This document shows, in pieces, positions 1 to 8,596 of a stretch of DNA of 64,000 bases. The notes beneath the pieces are model-generated. The model ran no database searches, had not been told where the DNA came from, and worked only from the letters and a program-made list of their open reading frames with translations. A program made the position numbers and the translations under genes. The stretch comes from DAOUJH01 sp965248955 (GTDB taxonomy: Bacteria; Chloroflexota; Dehalococcoidia; Lucifugimonadales; QGNO01): NCBI GenBank assembly GCA_965248955.1, contig OZ252212.1, positions 1,302,001 to 1,366,000 of the forward strand, read 5' to 3'. Every line of letters begins with the position of its first letter. Positions within the stretch are counted from its first letter, which is position 1.

Positions 1-480
1 CTCGGCCGCGGCGTCCTGAAACGCCTTGGACTTGAGGGTATCGGGCAGGTCTTCACCGCTGCCTGACACGGGGCTGGCGGCCCCAATGTTGGTGCTCGGC
101 GCCATCACGGCGAAATTGGCCGCTGCCGTGATGAACGTCCCCGCAGACGCAGCCCTGGCGCCGCGAGGCGCTACGTAAACGGCGGAGGGAACGTCGGCTT
201 CCAGAAGATGCTGAGTTATCTTACGGGTCGAATCCAGCAGGCCGCCCGGCGTATCCAGGCGTATGATGACCATCTCGGCGCCTTCCCGTTCGGCAACCTC
301 AACACCCCTGGCGATGAACCCCTCCGAGATGGGGTTGATGATGCCGTCCACTTCCAGCAGCAGGACGTGCCGCTGTTGAGCCTGCACGGCGCCGGTCAGT
401 CCCGCCGCTATGCAGAGCAGCGACAACAAGGCGATGAATGTGCGCCGGGTAAAGAACGGTCTTGGTAGTAGAGCCGTCAT
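1..480 (-). CDS. NfeD/ClpP-class membrane serine protease, N-terminal part (cut by window edge)
   Basis: The complement strand reads 160 codons from an ATG at 480 to the window edge without a stop. The first 25 or so residues form a signal peptide or membrane anchor (TALLPRPFF, then a hydrophobic run ending AVQAQQ). The ClpP-like fold follows: VLLLEVDGIINPI, IIRLDTPGGLLDSTR, and the ASAGTFI segment that carries the nucleophilic serine in NfeD-family proteases, then GAASPVSGSGEDLP. Family knowledge: such proteins are membrane-bound, work with stomatin/SPFH partners and cleave hydrophobic C-termini. The C-terminal membrane and OB domains lie outside the window. The assignment is firm at family level; the substrate is unknown. 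Confidence 0.85.
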   Translation of the reverse strand, partial: MTALLPRPFFTRRTFIALLSLLCIAAGLTGAVQAQQRHVLLLEVDGIINPISEGFIARGVEVAEREGAEMVIIRLDTPGGLLDSTRKITQHLLEADVPSAVYVAPRGARAASAGTFITAAANFAVMAPSTNIGAASPVSGSGEDLPDTLKSKAFQDAAAE

Positions 481-570
481 CCCAACAAGGATACCATTAC
501 TTCATTGACATGAGTAATACGCCAGGGACATAATCTCCCTGGTTAGGAGGGAGCACAACGAGGAGGCATC

Positions 571-1557
571 ATGGAGCGTATAGAGAAGATGGAATCGCTG
601 GACTTGAACTGCACCATAGTTGGCGCTACCGGTTCGGCGACTAGGGGAGGAACGCCGTTCATCGCCAGCACCAGTGACGACCCGTTCACTACGAGAACGC
701 GGGTGGTGGCGGTGGAACCGGGGGACGGGTACAGGTTTGTGGCCACGCAAATCGTTACCCTGCCGGGTTACCAGCCCGTGGAGTTCCACCACATGCACAC
801 GCGCGGGGTGAACGAGAAGGGGTTTGCCTACGTGTGGTCCGGAGCGCCACCCAATACGCAGTACGAACCTGACTACAGGGAGGCGTACGGCATTCCGTTC
901 GAGCAGTTTGGGAGGATGCTGCTGAGCAGGGGGGGCTCCGTAGCAGAGGGTATCGAGCTCTTGGAATCGATTCCTAGGGCGTTTCACGGGAACTTCCTCT
1001 TCGCAGATGCTGGAGGTGAGGTGGCGCTGGTCGAGGTGAGCACACAGTCGATGCAGGTGGAGACGCGTACCAGGGATGGATGGCTGGCGCGAAGTAACCA
1101 CTGGGTGTCGGAGGAAATGGCCTACAAAGGGCGTTCCTCCGGCGTACAAAGCTCCAGCGAGGTGAGATTGAAGAGGGCCACGGAGCTGATGAGGAACGGA
1201 GAAGGCCGTATAAACGTTGCCTATCTGTCTGACCTTTACCGCGACCACAAAACTCTGGCCGAGACCGGCTGGTCCATATGTGCGCACGGGCATACGAAAT
1301 CGCCGGACGGAGAGCGTCACGGCACCGTAAGCTCAGAGATACTGGAGCCGGCCAGCAGGACGCTGAGCTACTGCTATGGCTGGCCCTGCGGCGGGCCGTT
1401 GAGCTACCCCGGTGAGCAGAGCTACCAGGAATACTCCTGGGGCCAATATCTGCCGTTCAGTCTGGACGAGCTTGAGCCAGGCGAATACGTTACTGCTGAA
1501 GGGAGGCTTACGCCCCTGGCCGTGCGATACCTGGCGAAGAACGGGAACTCTGGCTAG
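571..1557 (+). CDS. C45-family acyltransferase/peptidase-like Ntn hydrolase
   Basis: This 328-residue protein has a short leader and then CTIVGATGSAT beginning at Cys14, matching the start of the mature chain in C45/penicillin V acylase-like Ntn hydrolases, where an internal Cys becomes the N-terminal nucleophile after self-cleavage. Further family-like segments are ASTSDDP (the conserved Asp near the nucleophile), GVNEKGFAYVWSGAP, and FLFADAGGEVALVEV. A purine-rich GGAGGG lies upstream at 547-552, and GAGG at 560-563 precedes the ATG. Likely activity is hydrolysis or transfer of an acyl-amide bond; the substrate cannot be read from sequence. The gene stands alone on the plus strand between minus-strand genes. 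Cleavage at Asn13-Cys14 is inferred from the family. Confidence 0.7.
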   Translation: MERIEKMESLDLNCTIVGATGSATRGGTPFIASTSDDPFTTRTRVVAVEPGDGYRFVATQIVTLPGYQPVEFHHMHTRGVNEKGFAYVWSGAPPNTQYEPDYREAYGIPFEQFGRMLLSRGGSVAEGIELLESIPRAFHGNFLFADAGGEVALVEVSTQSMQVETRTRDGWLARSNHWVSEEMAYKGRSSGVQSSSEVRLKRATELMRNGEGRINVAYLSDLYRDHKTLAETGWSICAHGHTKSPDGERHGTVSSEILEPASRTLSYCYGWPCGGPLSYPGEQSYQEYSWGQYLPFSLDELEPGEYVTAEGRLTPLAVRYLAKNGNSG

Positions 1558-1634
1558 AGGCAAGCTGACTACGGACGGGCTTGAGCTGTTTTTCCTCGTG
1601 CGGTACGCCTTATTCGCCTGCCTTCGAGGGTTTA

Positions 1635-1841
1635 CTAGAGAATACGGATAATAACCTTGAAACGTCTCATGGCGCAGACATGAGCCAACTCTTCAAAGGC
1701 GACTATCTCCGCTGTGGTCCACTCGCCGCTATTGGCTATGCGGTCTCCCACTACGGGAAACGGCGAATGGCTTTCTACTATACGGTGCCCCGCGGGGGCG
1801 CCGTCTTCGGTATAGAGGTACCAAGCTGCGGCTGTGGTCAT
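1635..1841 (-). CDS. small hypothetical protein (68 aa)
   Basis: A compact open frame fills the gap between the C45 gene and the cupin gene, ATG at 1841. It reads MTTAAAWYLYTEDGAP, then GDRIANSGEWTTAEIVAFEEL and ends AMRRFKVIIRIL. The charged, non-repetitive composition and the RRFKVIIR basic-hydrophobic C-terminus look like a real small protein rather than a shadow, and nothing else occupies the space. It may be cotranscribed with the downstream-oriented minus-strand cupin gene. I do not recognise a family and assign no function. Confidence 0.4.
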   Translation of the reverse strand: MTTAAAWYLYTEDGAPAGHRIVESHSPFPVVGDRIANSGEWTTAEIVAFEELAHVCAMRRFKVIIRIL

Positions 1842-1866
1842 TAGAACGCGCTCCGGTCAGCCAGGG

Positions 1867-2226
1867 CTACTTCTCCACCTGCTCCGTCCGGCTGTCTGAA
1901 CGGGTGATGGCAATATGGGCGAACTCAGAATCGCCGGTGGCGCCGTGCCAGTGCTTCTCGCCGGCTGAGATGAGTATGACGTCGCCGGTGGTGACTTCCT
2001 GTTGCTCCGTCTCGGTAGCGACAATGCCTTTGCCGCCCGTCACGATGAGTATCTGCTCGCTGGTGTGGGTGTGCAGCTTGTTGCGCACCCCTTTCCCGAA
2101 ACCGATGATATTGGCGTTGTAGTCCTTGCTTCCCGGCGTTACCGGCTGGCGGGTAACGTCTGAATGGGTGAAGAGGTCGCTTGAATACTGCTCCTTGGCA
2201 ACTTGAGACGGTCTGACGATCTGCAC
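1867..2226 (-). CDS. cupin-domain protein
   Basis: A single-domain cupin of about 119 residues. The metal-binding motif 1 is seen as NKLHTHTSEQILIVTGGKG (two His and one Glu) and motif 2 as ISAGEKHWHGATGD (His). I chose the GTG at 2226 rather than the ATG at 2259 because an AGGAGG lies about 7 bases upstream of that GTG; the ATG has no such signal. Cupins of this size are often metal-dependent dioxygenases, isomerases or small sensors. No partner gene fixes the role here. Confidence 0.7.
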   Translation of the reverse strand: MQIVRPSQVAKEQYSSDLFTHSDVTRQPVTPGSKDYNANIIGFGKGVRNKLHTHTSEQILIVTGGKGIVATETEQQEVTTGDVILISAGEKHWHGATGDSEFAHIAITRSDSRTEQVEK

Positions 2227-2389
2227 AGGGTGGCCTCCTGATGGAAGGATGCTTGGCATTATCCGCTATGGGCTGGTAAAAGCAAGCCCGCCAGCGGGAA
2301 TGACGAAGGGAGTTTCTCACGCCCTTAGTCGGGTTCAGGGCTTGTGGGGTTAGTTTCAGGAGAAAAGGAGGCCTGTATCTGGAGTTAGG

Positions 2390-4663
2390 CTAGCTGAAGG
2401 TGCGGAAGACAAGCGCCTTGCGGACACGGTTCCATGCTGAACGGAGTCGAAATCCTTCCATCATGGAAATGGGCGAGTTGCCATATGTAGACCTGCTGTA
2501 GGTGTTGCAGATGTAGCCAATGTCTTCTCCGGCTTCAGGGACGGCCCGGGACAAAAGGCTTCCAAACTCCAACGGAGTATGGGTTGGTTCAGCTTGGGTG
2601 ACAAGCAGGCCGGACATGCGGCGCATTCTGAAGTAGGTGAGCTCCGGGCGGGGCAAACGCATTATGAATCTGTGCCAGAGCAGCCATAGAGCAGCAATCC
2701 AGGCAACCATTGTAGTGATCAAGAGCAATCCGCCTGACCCGAACGGCGAGGCGGTAAACGAAAGAGGCCGGGGCCGGCCGCCTTCGCCACCTTCCAGTCG
2801 GCCGCCTGGGAGTTCTTCGTTTGGCCCTTCCCTGGTCCCTTGCGTTGGGGAATCCTCAGGCTCAAACTCCGGGACTGACGCCAGCGTCCCTCCGTTTAAT
2901 CCTGTTATGGCAAGGTAGTCCTGGGCCGTCTGGGGTATGGGGTCAAATATCGGGGAAGGCTCAAAGGGGATCCAGCCCGGCCCGGCGAAATAGGTTTCAA
3001 CCCAGCTGTGCTTATCCTTTTCCCTGACGACGAAAGTCCGAGTTTCAGGGTCAGCGACACCCGTGTTGAAACCGGATACCAGCCGCGCCGGTATACCAGC
3101 GGAACGGAGCATCACCGTCATTGCGGAAGCAAAGTGGTCGCTATGGCCTGCTTTGCTCTCAAAGAGGAAGTGGTCGACACGGTCGGCGTCGAACCTGGGA
3201 GGAGCAAGGTCAGTGGCATACTCGAAATCACGCAGGTAGCGCTCAATAGCCAGGGCCTTGTCATAGGGGGTAACCGTGCCCTGGGTGACCTCTTGCGCCA
3301 GTCTGTGGACTCTGTCCGGCAGGGAATCGGGAAGCTCCAGATAGTGCTCATTAACCCAATCTGGATAGTCCGTGTCTGCGCTGTGTATTTCAGCTTCTGT
3401 GAAAATAGGCAGACGCATAGTGCCAAAATATACGTCGCCTTCGTTCAGGCGCTTCTCAGGGCGTACGGTGATGACGTTTTTCTCTACCGGAGAGCCGGCG
3501 TGAGTCTCAACCTCTAGCCTGATGGGCATGGTGTCCAGCCCGGTCTGGGGTATGTATAGATATCTTGGAGATGACTCCAGCTGTACCCTGAAGCTGAGGC
3601 CGCCTATAGACTGCGCTTCTTCGGGTTCGTCTTCCAATGCCAGGGCCTCGGGTGAAAGGAAGAAGGTGAACGCCGTCTCGGAGACGGTGGCATCGGTGGT
3701 CCAGCCTCCGGAGGTGTAGGTGGTATATGCCCGGGCTTTCCAGTAGGTTGGTGTGGGAATGTCTCCTCTGAACACAGGTTCGTCGCTGATGGATGCGTTG
3801 GGCAAAATGGCCAGTACGGGACCGAAGAGCTGGGGCGAATCCTTCTTGCTTTCTATAGCGGAAAAAAGGCGCCCAAACTCTTGCTGGAACAAGGAGGCGG
3901 GTTCCCGGGAGACGTTCCATACGCTGGTTAGCCTCTCACTTCTTGCATGGGTATCCGGAAGTAGGAACACCACCCCCACAATCAGTGAGGAGAAGACCAC
4001 GGCTATAACAATCCATACCCTGCGCAGCGACGCGGGGTAGGAGATGCCCTGCTTGTTAAGCGACTCCTGGCGTTGCAGAGACGTGAAACGCGCCACCAAG
4101 AGCAAGGTGACCAGCAGGAACGGGAAAACAACGGAGAAGTGAGTTTCCGGCAGGTAGGTCAGGTTGATGAACAGACCCACGGAGGCGGGCACAATAGCTA
4201 GCCATATCTTGGTTAGCCTGAAAACGGCCCAAGCCGAAATATACCCCGCAGACCAGGCCACCGTAGACAGAATGACGGCAAATGGAACGGAATCGGTGCT
4301 GATGCCGTTGCCAAAGAATGCGTTTACCCAGGCCCACAAGCGTGTATTCAGTTCAGAGACGCGCTCTGTGAAGGTCTCTCCTTCAACCAAGCCTACCGCC
4401 TGAATATATATCAATAAGAGGCCAAGAAACGCGGCCGCTAGATATGCCTGCCATCCTGCCAGGGGTGAGCGGGCGATGATGAGGCCGGCGAAGGCCCCCA
4501 AGAAAGCTGCCAGGGAAAGGGAGGGCGTGGTCACCCACTCTGCGGATTCTATGGACCTGATTACGACAATGGCTACTCCGGCGGCGAGAACAAAGGTGAT
4601 CCAGTCCTCCGTGCGCAGCCAGCGGAGCACATCGATTCTGGGCATGGCTCTTCCCTGCATCAT
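2390..4663 (-). CDS. TgpA-like membrane protein with transglutaminase-like domain (catalytic Cys replaced by Ser)
   Basis: The 757-residue protein starts with about six to seven hydrophobic segments (residues ~15-240), followed by an extracellular transglutaminase-like domain (~430-600), a Pro/Gly/Glu-rich linker, one more membrane segment (~645-665) and a cytoplasmic tail. This is the TgpA/DUF3488 architecture. The core reads KAGHSDHFASAMTVMLRSAGIPARLVSGF, in which the position normally held by the catalytic Cys is Ser508 (codon AGC at 3140-3142). The later DKHSWVETYF and GWIPFEPSP match the His and acidic motifs. Its start overlaps the stop of the upstream DUF58 gene, indicating coupled translation. 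It may bind or process cell-wall peptides, or be a non-catalytic derivative. Confidence 0.8.
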   Translation of the reverse strand: MMQGRAMPRIDVLRWLRTEDWITFVLAAGVAIVVIRSIESAEWVTTPSLSLAAFLGAFAGLIIARSPLAGWQAYLAAAFLGLLLIYIQAVGLVEGETFTERVSELNTRLWAWVNAFFGNGISTDSVPFAVILSTVAWSAGYISAWAVFRLTKIWLAIVPASVGLFINLTYLPETHFSVVFPFLLVTLLLVARFTSLQRQESLNKQGISYPASLRRVWIVIAVVFSSLIVGVVFLLPDTHARSERLTSVWNVSREPASLFQQEFGRLFSAIESKKDSPQLFGPVLAILPNASISDEPVFRGDIPTPTYWKARAYTTYTSGGWTTDATVSETAFTFFLSPEALALEDEPEEAQSIGGLSFRVQLESSPRYLYIPQTGLDTMPIRLEVETHAGSPVEKNVITVRPEKRLNEGDVYFGTMRLPIFTEAEIHSADTDYPDWVNEHYLELPDSLPDRVHRLAQEVTQGTVTPYDKALAIERYLRDFEYATDLAPPRFDADRVDHFLFESKAGHSDHFASAMTVMLRSAGIPARLVSGFNTGVADPETRTFVVREKDKHSWVETYFAGPGWIPFEPSPIFDPIPQTAQDYLAITGLNGGTLASVPEFEPEDSPTQGTREGPNEELPGGRLEGGEGGRPRPLSFTASPFGSGGLLLITTMVAWIAALWLLWHRFIMRLPRPELTYFRMRRMSGLLVTQAEPTHTPLEFGSLLSRAVPEAGEDIGYICNTYSRSTYGNSPISMMEGFRLRSAWNRVRKALVFRTFS

Positions 4664-5901
4664 GATGCCGCCTGCCCGGCAAGGAATGAACTTGCCGTTT
4701 CTGGGGCGATCCTGCGGAAGCTAAGAGCTTCGCTCAGATTATCTCCCTTGCGTACAACGTAGCTCAAGGCGCCACTCATATACAGTAGATTTAAGGCACG
4801 GTCAATGGCGCCTTCCGCTCCGAAAGAGTGAGGGTCTATGAGGATTACCACTATCTGGGGGACCTCCGCCATCATGGCGTTGACAGCCTGGATCCAAGCT
4901 TCGCTGGTGGAAGGGGTGATAATCACCAGACTGGATGATGTGGCAAACAGATTGCGCTCCTCCCTGAGAACGTTGGCCATGGAGCGGATCCCTTCGGCTT
5001 TGGCCACTGCCAAGACCCTCAGCAGGTCGTCGTGGGCTGAGGCGCTCCTTTGAGGCGAGACGACGTACTTCTGATCGCCGTAGGCAATGAACCCCACAGG
5101 TACGTCCATGTTCAGCATCTTGTTGGCTACGGAAGCGGCAAGGGTGACGCCCATTTCCTCCGTGTTGTCTATCTCATCGCCGAATTGAACATCCTGGTGC
5201 AAGTCCAGAAGTATCCAGGCATGGCTTCTGGTATCTCCGTCGAACTCTTTGACCATAAGCTTGGACTGGCGCATTGTGGAGACCCAGTGGATGCGTCTCA
5301 TGGCATCGCCGTACTTGTAGTCCCGTATAGTGGATACGGATGGGGTGACGTCCTGAGTCAACCGGCGGCTGATGCTCGGATGAAACCCGTGGCTGGCCGA
5401 TAGCTGGAAGAAAGGCACGTCCACGGTGTGGGGATAAACAGTGATCTCATTGACGCCGGGGAAACTCCGTTGAAAACTGAATATGCCGAAGAGATCACTG
5501 GCAAATGCTTGGGGCGGGCCCAACTGGTAGACGCCGCGCTTTCTCAGAAGAGCATCCGCCTTCCAGACAATTTCCCGGTAGGGGCCCATGTTCAGCACGG
5601 CGCCTGTCGACTGGCCGGGCAGTTGGGCCATGTCCTGCACTTCCAAGAAGAGCTTTGGCAAGGGGCCGGCGTTCTTGATGCTCAGTTCCGTTTCCACGTA
5701 GTCTCCAACCTGAGCCCGGCCGGACCTGCGCCGCGCGGAAATGGAGATGCCGGCCAGATTCAGGCGCGTCAATAGGAAGCTTACCAGCAGAGAGGCCAGC
5801 AACACGTAGAACATGAAATAGAAGACGGTAAAGCCGGAGCTTATGGCGGAGAACAGCGTCAGCGCCATTATAGTCAGGACTGTATAGAAACGCCTGGTCA
5901 A
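4660..5901 (-). CDS. DUF58 domain protein
   Basis: 413 residues: two N-terminal hydrophobic segments (~10-45), a beta-rich middle, and the DUF58 signature YKYGDAMRRIHWVSTMRQSKLMVKEFD near residues 190-215, followed by a vWA-like domain (HAWILLDLHQD). DUF58 proteins are normally encoded with a MoxR AAA+ ATPase and a TgpA-type transglutaminase. Here the TgpA partner overlaps downstream and a polytopic membrane gene overlaps upstream, but no MoxR gene is adjacent. The three genes form one minus-strand operon. The biochemical role of the family is not well defined; envelope stress or assembly is the usual inference. Confidence 0.8.
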   Translation of the reverse strand: MTRRFYTVLTIMALTLFSAISSGFTVFYFMFYVLLASLLVSFLLTRLNLAGISISARRRSGRAQVGDYVETELSIKNAGPLPKLFLEVQDMAQLPGQSTGAVLNMGPYREIVWKADALLRKRGVYQLGPPQAFASDLFGIFSFQRSFPGVNEITVYPHTVDVPFFQLSASHGFHPSISRRLTQDVTPSVSTIRDYKYGDAMRRIHWVSTMRQSKLMVKEFDGDTRSHAWILLDLHQDVQFGDEIDNTEEMGVTLAASVANKMLNMDVPVGFIAYGDQKYVVSPQRSASAHDDLLRVLAVAKAEGIRSMANVLREERNLFATSSSLVIITPSTSEAWIQAVNAMMAEVPQIVVILIDPHSFGAEGAIDRALNLLYMSGALSYVVRKGDNLSEALSFRRIAPETASSFLAGQAAS

Positions 5902-6848
5902 AAGATATCCTTCCTCTGGAACCTGGTTTTATCCAGGTCTGCAACCGTGCCGGCGGAGACGGACCCTTCATGTCCGGTTTGATCCGTTGAGCCGGTGAAG
6001 ATTATTCTCGCTAGCGCTATCAGTATAGCCATAGCGCCGGGTACGGTGCCTGCGAGGAACGGCACCCAGAAGGAATAGGGAAGCCAGATCTTGCTAAAGG
6101 TCCAGTACCTTGAAATCCCATCATAGAAATATGTGGAGCTTATCTCCAAGAACAAGCCGGTTGCCACCAGTATCAGAACCCCCAATACCGCCATGCCCCG
6201 CGTGGCCATGGCAGCGCCAACTACCAGCAAGCTGCTCAGCCCAACGCATGCGCTGTAGGCAAACAACGTTTTGCGCGGGATGGTCACAAATGCGAAGGAG
6301 GACATGATATCAACTATCACCGAGCTATAGAATAGGAGCAAGCTCGCGGGTACCACGGCGGCCACCAGCAGAGCCGCGGAAAAGGTGCGCTTCCTACCAG
6401 TTAGAGCCAAGTCCGTGGTTACCATAACCATCAGCGGGATACTGAGGCTGTACACCCAGAACGGCGGGAACAGAGATTCTAGGCCTTGTTCGTAGACGGT
6501 GGTGTAGACGAACGGTACGAATCGCAGAAGCGGTAGGGCGAGCACGAGCAAGAGGAGTAAGCTGAACACGGAGAGGTCAAGGTAACGGTTAGTGGCGCCC
6601 AGGCCCAGGGCAGCGGCTCCCACTACGAGGCCCAATAGAAGAGTAGCGGCAGCGCCCATGACCTGGTGCTCCGGGTTGGGGTACTGGCTGGAAACGGTGA
6701 AAATGGCGACGGCAGAGGCGAGCAACGATCCTCCCGCAATCAGCGCCGCTGCGCGAACCAGGATGTTGGGAGCATCTTGGTAGTTCTGAGATACTGCTAT
6801 CTCAACAGACCTAAACGGAGTCCGTGCTGCTATTTCCATCATGCTCAT
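5898..6848 (-). CDS. polytopic membrane protein, unknown function
   Basis: 316 residues with about eight hydrophobic segments (LIAGGSLLASAVAIF, TLLLGLVVGAAALGL, VFSLLLLLVLALPLL, YSLSIPLMVMVTT and others) and a short charged C-terminus. Its stop overlaps the DUF58 start by 4 bases, so it is the first gene of the membrane-protein/DUF58/TgpA operon. No family motif is recognisable. Possible roles are a membrane scaffold or sensor for the DUF58 complex, by context only. No clear Shine-Dalgarno precedes the ATG at 6848, and the start may lie slightly downstream. Confidence 0.6.
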   Translation of the reverse strand: MSMMEIAARTPFRSVEIAVSQNYQDAPNILVRAAALIAGGSLLASAVAIFTVSSQYPNPEHQVMGAAATLLLGLVVGAAALGLGATNRYLDLSVFSLLLLLVLALPLLRFVPFVYTTVYEQGLESLFPPFWVYSLSIPLMVMVTTDLALTGRKRTFSAALLVAAVVPASLLLFYSSVIVDIMSSFAFVTIPRKTLFAYSACVGLSSLLVVGAAMATRGMAVLGVLILVATGLFLEISSTYFYDGISRYWTFSKIWLPYSFWVPFLAGTVPGAMAILIALARIIFTGSTDQTGHEGSVSAGTVADLDKTRFQRKDIF

Positions 6849-7042
6849 CGGGTAGGAGGTATCCTACCAGGGACGGCGGAGACGGGTATGAGGCGGCCTC
6901 CTGGAAGTTTATCTCATAATAGCATTTTAGGACAGTCTGAGGGCTATATCTAAACATATCGGTCACGCGGTGGGTACGGGCCATGCCGGGTGAGCTTTAC
7001 ACGGCGGGCATGGGGTTGTTCCGCGGGCCCCATGATGAGTAG

Positions 7043-7672
7043 TCAAGCTTCAAGTGTCCCGTCCGGGTCGTGGCCTTCCAGTGCCCTCATGTAGCCCGGG
7101 AGTATCCGTTCCGCGTAGACCCTTTCCAAAACATCCATCAGATTCTTGGGATCTGAGTGGTAGCAAATATAGGCGGATGTCTTTTTGTTGACAACCTTCA
7201 TGATTTCGCGGATGTTGTCCGTAATTCCGCCCGTGCCGGTCAGAGCGCCGATGACCTTCCCTTCGTCATAGGCGATAGCGAACTCGCCCAGCGTGCCCGA
7301 GCGGCCGCCGGCAAAGATAACCACGTCGCAACTCCTGATGTTATCTATCTCTCTGCCCATGAGTCCGCTGCCGGTGTAGATGATAGCATCGTAGGCGCGG
7401 GTGGGGGCATTATATTTGTCCACGTGCTCGAACATGTCGAGAGCTGGAGAGATTCCCACGACAAGCCCTCCCTTTGATTTTGCTCCCAGTACAGCGTCGT
7501 GAGGCAGCCCCGGCGCCGCGCCTGTGATCAGCACGTAGCCGCGGCGGGCTATCTCTTTGCCAAGCTCGTGTACCTTGCGCCGTATCTGGGGAGCCAGTTC
7601 GCCGCCGGCAGAACCCATGACCCCAACGGTAAGGGGCGGGACTGCGGAGAATTCATGCCTGTTGTTGTTCAT
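7043..7672 (-). CDS. LOG/TIGR00725-like nucleotide-binding protein
   Basis: 209 residues with a Rossmann-like start (VGVMGSAGGELAPQ), ITGAAPGLPHDAVLGAKSKGG, and the family loop DVVIFAGGRSGTLGEFAIAYDEGK, which corresponds to the PGGxGTxxE nucleotide-binding motif of the lysine decarboxylase-like/LOG superfamily. The ELAPQIRRKVHELGKEIARRGY helix matches the TIGR00725 branch. Relatives act as nucleotide phosphoribohydrolases or bind nucleotides in DprA/Rossmann folds; the substrate is unknown here. It is transcribed in the same direction as the hydrolase at 7707, with a 34-base gap. Confidence 0.7.
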   Translation of the reverse strand: MNNNRHEFSAVPPLTVGVMGSAGGELAPQIRRKVHELGKEIARRGYVLITGAAPGLPHDAVLGAKSKGGLVVGISPALDMFEHVDKYNAPTRAYDAIIYTGSGLMGREIDNIRSCDVVIFAGGRSGTLGEFAIAYDEGKVIGALTGTGGITDNIREIMKVVNKKTSAYICYHSDPKNLMDVLERVYAERILPGYMRALEGHDPDGTLEA

Positions 7673-7706
7673 AAGGTGTGCCTTTCAACTTATATATGCT
7701 CCCAGT

Positions 7707-8558
7707 CTAGGCACTGGACCTGCTCAAGCTATTTGTGAACCCACGAATCTTTTCCCAGTACGCCGGTCCGCCGACTAGATAGGTGTCATTATGATCTGCA
7801 CCCGAGATAACGTAGAACTCCTTGGGCGTGTTGGCCGCTTCAAAGAGAGCCCTTCCCGCTTCCAAGGGGACGGTATCATCGATGTCTCCATGTATTTGCA
7901 GCAGAGGCACTTGCAGGTGGGGTACTCTGGCCACGGAATCGTACTTTGTACGTAGCAGCCACCAGAGTGGCAAGAAGGGACTGGATTTCCGGGCGACGTA
8001 GGGCACTGAAGGGAAGCTTGATTCTAGGACTAGTCCGTAAGGCGGTTCTTGCGTGGCTAGCTCTACAGCTAAAGCGCCTCCTAGGGAGCGCCCGTAATAG
8101 ACGATTTGGTCCATTGGAACGTCCTCTCTTGCTCTGAGGTAAACAAGGGCGGCTTTGGCATCAAAATAAGTCCCTTGTTCGCTGGGGGTTCCCTGGCTTT
8201 GCCCGTAACCGCGGTAGTCGAAAATGAATATGTTCACTGCCAGCTCATCATGCATCTCCTTTAGGTTGCCTAGACGGTGACTAATGTTGCCCGCATTGCC
8301 ATGAAACCAGAGGAAGGTCAAGTCTCTTGACCCAGGTACGTACCAACCGTGCAGCTGGACGCCATCGCTAGCAGTGAAAACCACGTCTTCATAGGTCAAG
8401 CCTATTTTGGATGGATCAGTGGTTAGACGTTTTTCAGGGTGATAGATAAGACGCCGTTCTATGAAGCCTGTCATGTATACACCGCCTAAAGTGATGGAAA
8501 TGAAGACCAGAGCGAGGGATAGCGGTATGAGGCGCCTGGCCGTTTTAAGTCTGCTCAC
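7707..8558 (-). CDS. membrane-anchored alpha/beta hydrolase
   Basis: 283 residues. An N-terminal hydrophobic segment (LIPLSLALVFISITLGGVYMTGF) anchors an alpha/beta hydrolase resembling YfhR/BEM46. Seen motifs are FLWFHGNAGN (oxyanion HG), FDYRGYGQSQG, the nucleophile elbow YYGRSLGGALA (Ser), QIHGDIDDTVP (Asp) and SGADHNDTY (His). The catalytic triad is therefore complete. Family members hydrolyse esters or thioesters with loose specificity; the substrate is not inferable. Neighbouring minus-strand genes (LOG-like and TatD) are close but functionally unrelated. Confidence 0.8.
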   Translation of the reverse strand: MSRLKTARRLIPLSLALVFISITLGGVYMTGFIERRLIYHPEKRLTTDPSKIGLTYEDVVFTASDGVQLHGWYVPGSRDLTFLWFHGNAGNISHRLGNLKEMHDELAVNIFIFDYRGYGQSQGTPSEQGTYFDAKAALVYLRAREDVPMDQIVYYGRSLGGALAVELATQEPPYGLVLESSFPSVPYVARKSSPFLPLWWLLRTKYDSVARVPHLQVPLLQIHGDIDDTVPLEAGRALFEAANTPKEFYVISGADHNDTYLVGGPAYWEKIRGFTNSLSRSSA

Positions 8559-8596
8559 ACAGGTCCTCGCAGTCCCATCTCAAGTTGTCAAACCTG

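Noticed and set aside
502..1320. 272-codon minus-strand open frame opposite the C45 gene
   Set aside because: Antisense shadow: Arg/His/Pro-rich, no family-like text, and the plus frame has clear Ntn-hydrolase motifs.
6849..7042. GC-rich imperfect palindrome CATGCC...GGCATG as a terminator
   Set aside because: Arms mismatch beyond the first six bases and no T-run follows.
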